Assembly (NCBI RefSeq): GCF_000716335.1
Contig: NZ_KL591047.1
Location: 3,649 to 13,483 of the forward strand
DNA: 9,835 nucleotides
DNA from: Streptomyces sp. NRRL S-118
Lineage (GTDB): Bacteria > Actinomycetota > Actinomycetes > Streptomycetales > Streptomycetaceae
Direction: 5' to 3'
In this document: piece by piece, positions 5,737 through 9,835 of the stretch
Layout: each line of letters opens with the position of its first letter
Numbering within the stretch: position 1 is the stretch's first letter
Translations under genes and position numbers: made by a program
The notes under the pieces: generated by a model
Seen by the model: the letters and a program-made list of their open reading frames with translations, nothing else
The model's database searches: none
Told to the model about the DNA's origin: nothing

Positions 5737-6387
5737 ATGTCCGTGGAACGTCATATAGCGGGGATGCTCCAGCAGATCGCCCGTCAGCAGGACATTGTCG
5801 AGATCGCCCCGCAGGGCTCCGTGCCGAAGGCGGCCGCGCTGGCGCATGTGGCGGAGCAGTACGGCTACACGTACGGCATGGCGTACAGGACCGGGTTCAA
5901 GAACTCGCTCGTCCAGGTCCGGATGTACCGGGACCCGCAGCCCGACGCGCGCGTCCGCGAGGCGGCCACCATCACCGCCCATCCGCAGGCGGGCAACCGC
6001 GGGACAGTGCCGGGGCTGAAGCAGGGCTCGCTGAAACCGCTCCCCGAAGCGGTTTCTGCCGTGGCCGTGCTGAAGGACCTCATCGCCTTCGATGTCATGG
6101 CCCCCTACGTAGCCAACCGGGGCCAGAAGGTGGGCAGCTACCTTGCCTGCGCTGTCCTGACCCTCCTCCTGCTCATCGACAGATCGCCGGTCGAGGCAAT
6201 GGCCTCCGGCGGGGCGGTCGCGTTGCTTTTCACCGTGGCGTTCAGGGTGGGCGCGATCCGCCGCGGGAGGATCGCACAGCGGCTGACGGACGCCGGGTAC
6301 CTCGAGGTGCGCGATGAACAGGGCGGCCAGCGGTTCCTGCGCCCGGGGCAGCACTTGCCCGGTGACACCAGCCCGTTTGCCGCCTGA
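5737..6387 (+). CDS. Conserved-looking two-helix membrane protein, function unknown
   Basis: A 216-aa protein with a clear ATG preceded by GGGGAG. Residues 1-130 are soluble: a helical start (ERHIAGMLQQIARQQD) leads to LAHVAEQYGYTYGMAYRTGF and VRMYRDPQPDARVREAA, a Tyr-rich then charged pattern that I associate with uncharacterised Streptomyces proteins. Two hydrophobic segments follow, at about 132-149 (VGSYLACAVLTLLLLI) and 152-173 (ending ALLFTVAFRVG), separated by a tight D-R-S-P turn. They form a helical hairpin. The Arg-rich sequence after helix 2 (RRGRIAQRL) suggests that both ends face the cytoplasm. The C-terminal domain ends AGYLEVRDEQGGQRFLRPG. The reading frame is intact, unlike its neighbours. 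No enzyme motif was seen. It could be a membrane-anchored accessory or sensor protein. Confidence 0.82.
   Translation: MSVERHIAGMLQQIARQQDIVEIAPQGSVPKAAALAHVAEQYGYTYGMAYRTGFKNSLVQVRMYRDPQPDARVREAATITAHPQAGNRGTVPGLKQGSLKPLPEAVSAVAVLKDLIAFDVMAPYVANRGQKVGSYLACAVLTLLLLIDRSPVEAMASGGAVALLFTVAFRVGAIRRGRIAQRLTDAGYLEVRDEQGGQRFLRPGQHLPGDTSPFAA
6033..6056. other. Perfect 9-bp inverted repeat inside the membrane-protein gene
   Basis: GAAACCGCT and AGCGGTTTC form a perfect 9-bp stem around a CCCCGA loop, in the codons for L-K-P-L-P-E-A-V-S. It could fold in the mRNA or bind a dimeric regulator. Chance in GC-rich coding sequence is also possible. Confidence 0.4.
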
Positions 6388-6458
6388 GACCCTGGCCTCG
6401 GCGCAGGCAGGTCTGGGAGACCGCGCCGCGCCCTGTTCGGGCCCTTCTGCGCGCAGCC

Positions 6459-6772
6459 CACTGGAACTTCAAGCGGCCCCTGTCCGGACCACCGCAGGGC
6501 TCGACACCTTCAGCCTGATCGTGGAACTGGTCATCGACCCCGGCCTTCGCCGATACGAGTGGAAGGACGTGGCGAGAGCGCGCACGCGCGGCGGCTCGGC
6601 ATCATCACCGACACCGAGCACCGGGCCATGAACGCTGCTCGCGACCAGGCGGTTGCGACGCCTGAGGAACTCTCGGCCCCTTCGCCGATGGCGTCGCGTG
6701 GACGACCTGGCGGTGGAAGCCGGCCCGGCCCGCCCACAGGCCGCGCGGCAGGGTCGCCCGATCCCAGCCCCT
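6459..6772 (+). pseudogene. DUF402-family protein, broken by three frameshifts
   Basis: Joining three frames gives a DUF402 domain, a family of nucleotide-phosphatase-like or unknown proteins. HWNFKRPLS is in frame 0; TTAGLDTFSLIVELVIDPG then YEWKD are in frame 2. The match continues as SAHARRLGIITDTEHRAMNA and ARDQAVA in frame 1, then GPFADGVAWTTWRWKPA in frame 0 again. The order (N-F-x-x-P, the D-T-F-x-L-x-V-x-L-V-I-D-P strand, W-K-D, a helix ending A-R-D-Q-A, G-P-F-A-D) follows the domain. Each shift is in the same direction and is explained by one missing base: CCC to CC near 6489, GGG to GG near 6572, GG near 6675. The N-terminal part is missing or unrecognisable. Sequencing error and true decay cannot be separated here. 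Confidence 0.6.
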
Positions 6773-6880
6773 GAGGTCCCGGTCGCGTAGGAAACGGTCG
6801 TCCGGCTGCGGCAGGGGCAGCGCACCTTGCCACAGCGCCCAGTGGTTCGCCGCGTGCGTGCGGTCGGCCTGGAGCTGTGG
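6700..6880 (-). other. Coding-like fragment on the minus strand, unrecognised
   Basis: One minus-strand frame has nearly every third base G or C and a balanced composition. It reads ADRTHAANHWALWQGALPLP, then QPDDRFLRDRDLRGWD and RATLPRGLWAGRAGFHRQVV. The plus strand opposite gives Arg/Ser-rich sequence typical of a non-coding shadow. There is no start or stop of its own: upstream at about 6885 a related frame (GGFDTARGH) appears to join after a frameshift, and downstream it runs into the DUF402 pseudogene. No family was recognised. It is most likely a piece of a deleted minus-strand gene. Confidence 0.32.
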
Positions 6881-6987
6881 CCGCGGGCGGTGTCGAAGCC
6901 GCCGTCAAGGCGGCGGTCCGCGCTGCTCCGCCGGGCGCGGACGGCAGCGGTCGGCTGACGGCCGCCCTCGGCGAGTCCTTACCGCGT

Positions 6988-7021
6988 GCGCCGTCCCGCC
7001 GGAGAGTCGGCGGGACGGCGC
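6988..7021 (-). terminator. Terminator hairpin of the PLD-type gene
   Basis: CGCCGTCCCGCC (6989-7000) pairs perfectly with GGCGGGACGGCG (7009-7020), and one more G-C pair extends the stem to 13 bp around an 8-base loop. It begins 14 bases past the stop codon of the minus-strand gene ending at 7035. There is no U-tract, which is usual for Streptomyces terminators. Confidence 0.8.
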
Positions 7022-7034
7022 CTGGAACTGCTAT

Positions 7035-7892
7035 TCAGAGGGTGCCGGTGATGGCGGTGGTGCCGAGGGTTCCCGTTACGCCCTGGAGGGTGACCGTGGT
7101 GGCTGGGGTCCAGGTGCGGTCGGCGTGGCGGATGATGTGGATGAGCTTGTTGTCGCTGGTGGTGGCGGTGAGCTGCAGCTCGCCGTCGACGTGTGCGGCG
7201 CCGAGGGACGTGACGGTGACCGTGCCCAGGTGGTCCTTGAGGTCACCGAACGGGGACCAGGTCCGGTCCGCCTTGCGGATGGTGTGGTACTGGCGAGTTC
7301 CGTTGTCGGTGGCGATGACGATCTGCGCGTCGTCACCGATGCCGGCCATGCTTACCGAGGTGATAGGGCCGGTTGTGCCGGCGGCGCTGGCGACGCTGCC
7401 CCAGGCGGTCCACTGTCCGGCGGTGTTGCGGATGGTGTGGAAGGCCTTGCCGCTGCTGACCACGATGAGGTGGAGCTCGCCGCCGACGCTGGCGGTGGCG
7501 GCGGTGGTCACCGTGCCGATCGGTCCGACGGCGCCCGAGATGTCACCGAAGGAAGTCCAGTGTCCGGTGGCGTTGCGGATGGTGTGGAAGGCCTTGCCGC
7601 CCGCGACCGCGACGACGTGGAGGTCGTTGCCGATGGAGACGGCGGAGACCTGCGAGACGTTGCCGAGGGTGCCCGCTACGGCGCCGACGTCACCGAACTT
7701 CGCCCAGGTGCCGTCGGCCGTGCGGATGGTGTGGTGGATCCTGCCGTCGCCGCCGAGGGCGACGACATGGGTGTCGGCGTTGATACCGGCTGCGGCGGCC
7801 GTGCGGATGCCGCTGATGTGCCCGGCCTTGGACTGGACGTCGGTGAAGCCAGTCCAGGAGCCGTCGGCGAGATGGATGCCGTGGTAGAGGCT
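7035..7892 (-). repeat. About six tandem 48-52-residue propeller-like repeats in the PLD gene
   Basis: Each unit carries an aromatic-His-x-Ile-Arg core followed by A-D/T-x-x-W-x-x-F/W-G-D. Starts are SLYHGIHLADGSW, RIHHTIRTADGTW, KAFHTIRNATGHW, KAFHTIRNTAGQW, QYHTIRKADRTW and KLIHIIRHADRTW. Lengths are 50, 49, 49, 52, 48 and 37 residues; the last is shortened and may close the ring with the first. The layout resembles sugar-binding lectin-type propellers attached to secreted actinobacterial enzymes. Units 3 and 4 are the most alike at the DNA level (GTTGCGGATGGTGTGGAAGG on the plus strand in both). Confidence 0.8.
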
Positions 7893-9203
7893 GGTGCCGG
7901 CCTGCACCAGGGACGAGGTCTTCCCCCCGGGGGTGGCCGGGGTCTGCGGCCAGCTGGTGCAGTGGGGGCTGGCCTTGATGGCCTCGAAATTCGACCGGAA
8001 CGCGTCGTGGACCGCCGGGTCATCGATCGTCAGGAGGGTTTCGTCATGTGACCGCAGGTTGGGGAAGGTGTAATTGTGGCTTCCCGTGAAGACCAGCTTG
8101 CGGTTCGGGACTCCCCGGTACGTGCCCTCGACGAGCAGGTACTTCGAGTGGATGCCGATCGTGCGGGAGGTGCCGTCGCTGCCGGTCACCGTGCCCGAGC
8201 AGCGGGCGATGTAACCCAGCTTGCCGGCGATGGTCTTCTGGACGGTGGTCCCGAGGTTGCCGTCCTCGCCGTTGTGCAACAGTTCCACCTGGCATCCCGC
8301 GGCCTGGAGCTGGACCAGCTTGTCGGCCACCTGGGGGCGCGTGAAGGCGTACATGCCGATGCGGATCCGGCTGGACCCACCGGCGCACTCGACGTCGTTC
8401 AGCAGGGAGACGACGGTGTCCGTGCTCGGGTCGGTGGAGTACGTGGTGCCGGTCTTCTCCCGACGCGGGAAGAAGTGCGTCGTGTAGGGGCCGGTGTTAT
8501 GGGTCCTGTCGTAGTCCGCCAGGCCCGCGCCGGAGGACCCGTGGGTCCGCAGGTCCTGCCAGTAGGACCGGTAGGCCGCGTAGAGCCCCGACCCGTTGTC
8601 AGGCAGTGTGACGGCGTTGTTGTAGAGGTTGCGGCGCTGGCTGGACGTGAGGTTCGCCGACGTCTGGAAGACCACGTTCTCCGTCGAACCGACCTTGGAG
8701 AACAGGAAGAACTTATTGTGGTTGATCGCGCCGTCGTCGCCGCCCCCGAGGTTTCGGTTGCCGACGCAGCCGCGATCCGCCGGGCAGGCCATGACCCACG
8801 AGTCCGCGGTAAGATCGGTGCCCAGCCCGCTCGCCGCGGCGAGCGCGGAGTACTCCGACCCGGTGGCCTTGCCGTTGTCGGGGTCGCTGTCCGGGACCGC
8901 GTCCCCGTCCACGATGAGCTTGACCTTGACTCCGCGCTGCTTGGCCGAGACCAGGGCGTCGCGTACCCCGCCATCGGTGATGAGATAGACGGAACCGTTG
9001 ATCTCGGCGCCCGCCGGCGACCTGTCGATCAATGAGATCAGCTGGTTGCGTATCGCGTCCTGCTGAGCCGCGGTGCCTACCGGGTCGTTGAAGGTGGCGG
9101 CCACCCCCACCGGGTCGTCCACGGCGCCTGCGGCTGGGGCGCTGAGGGGCATCAGCGCCACCACCAGCCCTGCGACCACGGCCACTTGCCTTGATATGTG
9201 CAT
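7035..9203 (-). CDS. Secreted phospholipase-D-superfamily protein with propeller-like repeats
   Basis: From the ATG at 9203 this gene encodes 722 aa; a GTG at 9218 adds only VKSSS. Residues 1-27 form a signal peptide (Arg, a VAVVAGLVVALMPL core, cleavage near APAAGA), so it is exported. Residues 30-437 form a two-motif PLD domain. Motif 1 is NHNKFFLFS (His162, Lys164) with QTSANLT at 180-186. Motif 2 is IHSKYLLVE (His352, Lys354) with GSHNYT at 374-379. The Asp of the HxKx4D consensus is Ser169 and Glu359. Six Cys (140, 146, 273, 304, 335, 415) could form disulfides outside the cell. Residues 438-722 are about six repeats ending in HTIR-type motifs. The family hydrolyses phosphodiesters, so lipid or nucleic-acid cleavage is plausible, with the repeats probably binding carbohydrate or a surface. 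The frame is intact. No Shine-Dalgarno sequence is obvious. An in-frame upstream stretch to 9527 is treated as a separate remnant. Confidence 0.88.
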   Translation of the reverse strand: MHISRQVAVVAGLVVALMPLSAPAAGAVDDPVGVAATFNDPVGTAAQQDAIRNQLISLIDRSPAGAEINGSVYLITDGGVRDALVSAKQRGVKVKLIVDGDAVPDSDPDNGKATGSEYSALAAASGLGTDLTADSWVMACPADRGCVGNRNLGGGDDGAINHNKFFLFSKVGSTENVVFQTSANLTSSQRRNLYNNAVTLPDNGSGLYAAYRSYWQDLRTHGSSGAGLADYDRTHNTGPYTTHFFPRREKTGTTYSTDPSTDTVVSLLNDVECAGGSSRIRIGMYAFTRPQVADKLVQLQAAGCQVELLHNGEDGNLGTTVQKTIAGKLGYIARCSGTVTGSDGTSRTIGIHSKYLLVEGTYRGVPNRKLVFTGSHNYTFPNLRSHDETLLTIDDPAVHDAFRSNFEAIKASPHCTSWPQTPATPGGKTSSLVQAGTSLYHGIHLADGSWTGFTDVQSKAGHISGIRTAAAAGINADTHVVALGGDGRIHHTIRTADGTWAKFGDVGAVAGTLGNVSQVSAVSIGNDLHVVAVAGGKAFHTIRNATGHWTSFGDISGAVGPIGTVTTAATASVGGELHLIVVSSGKAFHTIRNTAGQWTAWGSVASAAGTTGPITSVSMAGIGDDAQIVIATDNGTRQYHTIRKADRTWSPFGDLKDHLGTVTVTSLGAAHVDGELQLTATTSDNKLIHIIRHADRTWTPATTVTLQGVTGTLGTTAITGTL

Positions 9204-9221
9204 GCTTGAGCTTTTCACGGT

Positions 9222-9486
9222 CCGCTGACTGGACGCCTGGCCGGGGGTCCGGACCCCCGGCGGGGCGACGGCATCACGGGTCTGTGCATCGAGCTGCCGG
9301 CGCAGGCTGGAGACAACGAAGCCGAGCTGCTGGGAGTGCTCCTGGGCGGCCTGAAGGTGCGCTTCGTCGGACTGCTGGATGCGCTGTGCGTCCTCGAGCT
9401 GCTGTTGCAGCGCCGAGCGGGTCTCTTCGATGGCCGCCGGGTCGCGCAGCGCCTGTCCCCACCCATGGTGACCGTCCAGCGCGCCG
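9222..9486 (-). pseudogene. Coiled-coil protein remnant upstream of the PLD gene
   Basis: This minus-strand stretch is open and in frame with the PLD gene. It has high third-position GC and encodes a helix-rich Gln/Glu segment: DPAAIEETRSALQQQLEDAQ, then RIQQSDEAHLQAAQEHSQQL and GFVVSSLRRQLDAQTRD. It then passes through PPGVRTPGQ, encoded by a perfect palindrome, and reaches the PLD start. A cytoplasmic coiled coil in front of a signal peptide makes no sense as one protein, so it is probably the end of a different gene that lost its stop. I associate this type of helix with small proteins encoded beside integrase clusters (DUF6262-like), but that is uncertain. Confidence 0.45.
9240..9261. promoter_or_regulatory. 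Perfect 22-bp palindrome upstream of the PLD gene
   Basis: GCCGGGGGTCCGGACCCCCG followed by GC is exactly self-complementary, with its centre at TCC|GGA and no spacer. It lies 37 bases before the ATG of the minus-strand PLD gene, where a repressor or activator could bind. As RNA it would form a hairpin with a four-base loop and could also end transcription from upstream. No consensus was recognised. Confidence 0.45.
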
Positions 9487-9580
9487 GGCCGTGTGGGACC
9501 GCCGCTGCTCCGCGACCCACCGTCCAAGCGGGTAGCCGCCCTTCTTGTGCCCGTACGGAACCCGAGCGTGGCCCTCGCGC
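9487..9580 (-). pseudogene. Helicase-associated domain fragment
   Basis: The minus frame reads REGHARVPYGHKKGGYPLGR followed by WVAEQRRSHTA. This is one unit of the helicase-associated repeat, pattern G-H-x-x-V-P-x-x-x-x-x-x-G-Y-x-L-G-x-W-V-x-x-Q-R-R. It is found in several copies after DEAD-type helicases or alone in Streptomyces, and probably binds nucleic acid. Only one unit is present. It starts abruptly at about 9580, and the downstream coding signal moves to another frame near 9490, where ALDGHHGWGQALRD begins. It is the debris of a larger gene. Confidence 0.55.
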
Positions 9581-9674
9581 GGCGTGTCCGTACCGTACAG
9601 GCGGGTCTCGGCAGAGGATTGGGCCGATGCGTTAGCAGCCGAAGCTGATGCCGCGACTATCCCCGGAGCGCCCC

Positions 9675-9835
9675 ATGCCGAATGGCGACGACACCGCACA
9701 GCCGACCGGACGTGTGCTTCCCACCCTGCTCGGCGCCGCTCTGTTCGGGGCCATCCTGGTCGTGCTGTGGAGGGTTCCTTGGTGGCTTGATGAAGTCGAA
9801 CTGCGCCGACTCGCCGATGGCGCGCCCAGGGCAAC
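9675..9835 (+). CDS. 5' end of a membrane protein gene (partial, leaves window)
   Basis: An ATG at 9675 follows a good CGGAG ribosome site six bases upstream and opens a frame that reaches the window end after 53 codons. The product starts MPNGDDTAQPTGR, then has a hydrophobic helix (VLPTLLGAALFGAILVVLW) and a Trp-rich edge RVPWWLDEVELRRL. A short N-terminal tail, one helix and the W-R-x-P-W-W signature match the start of Streptomyces membrane-anchored pentapeptide-repeat or similar two-helix proteins, but that link is from memory and the diagnostic part is outside the window. It diverges from the remnants upstream of the PLD gene; its promoter should lie in 9580-9660. Confidence 0.65.
   Translation, partial: MPNGDDTAQPTGRVLPTLLGAALFGAILVVLWRVPWWLDEVELRRLADGAPRA

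Noticed and set aside
5506..6354. 282-codon minus-strand ORF
   Set aside because: It lies opposite the intact membrane-protein gene, which has a ribosome site and hydrophobic helices; the minus product is Arg/His/Gly-rich shadow sequence.
6858..8051. 397-codon plus-strand ORF rich in Gly, Asp and Val
   Set aside because: It is antisense to the propeller repeats of the PLD gene; its repetitive look is the mirror of those repeats.
8076..9035. 319-codon plus-strand ORF
   Set aside because: It is antisense to the PLD catalytic domain, whose motifs are clear on the minus strand.
9545..9790. 81-codon plus-strand ORF
   Set aside because: Lower third-position GC than the minus-strand helicase-associated fragment it overlaps, and it overlaps the better-supported start at 9675 in another frame.
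1..9835. CRISPR arrays, tRNA/rRNA genes and attachment-site repeats
   Set aside because: No regularly spaced direct repeats, cloverleaf or ribosomal sequence was recognised on either strand, and no direct repeats flanking the integrase remnant were found by eye.

Overview
The window is very GC-rich. Its convincing reading frames have G or C in almost every third codon position, and its protein families (secreted actinobacterial proteins, DUF402, helicase-associated repeats, Streptomyces-type IS5 and IS256 transposases) point to Streptomyces or a close relative. It looks like an accessory region, perhaps a chromosome arm, a plasmid or a decayed integrated element. Intact genes are few and are scattered among truncated, frameshifted or insertion-broken ones. 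No tRNA, rRNA, CRISPR array or origin was seen. All family names come from reading translations by eye, without database searches.

Layout: (1) 1-590, minus strand: a 157-aa coiled-coil-like protein, followed by the first codons of a second gene that leaves the window. The tail of the first protein and the start of the second share a short Ser-Ile-Ala-x-Gly / Gly-Gly motif. This resembles the paired signalling motifs of bacterial NLR-type defence loci and is the best candidate here for an undescribed system. (2) 875-1633, plus strand: a small secreted protein broken by a frameshift, a strong hairpin terminator, and one isolated PQQ-propeller blade. (3) 1682-2536: the C-terminal half of a tyrosine recombinase (minus) abutting the C-terminal half of an IS5-type transposase (plus). 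(4) 2607-3822, minus strand: a small unknown protein with a promoter that may give a leaderless mRNA, then an intact GNAT acetyltransferase. (5) 3891-5144, minus strand: an IS256-family transposase killed by four frame changes and a stop codon. It lies next to a broken DUF1963-like fragment at about 5230-5425 on the plus strand. (6) 5472-6387, plus strand: an unrecognised fragment and an intact two-helix membrane protein. (7) 6459-6880: a DUF402 gene broken by three like-direction frameshifts, and a coding-like fragment on the opposite strand. (8) 7035-9203, minus strand: the best-preserved gene, a 722-aa secreted phospholipase-D-superfamily protein carrying about six propeller-like repeats, with its own terminator. 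Upstream lie remnants of a coiled-coil gene and a helicase-associated domain. (9) 9675 to the end, plus strand: the start of a membrane protein that leaves the window.

There is little sign of a joint pathway across the window. The exceptions are the gene pair at the left edge and the recombinase and transposase remnants, which record repeated insertion and deletion. Many frameshifts fall in short homopolymers or dinucleotide repeats, so base-calling error must be separated from genuine gene decay.
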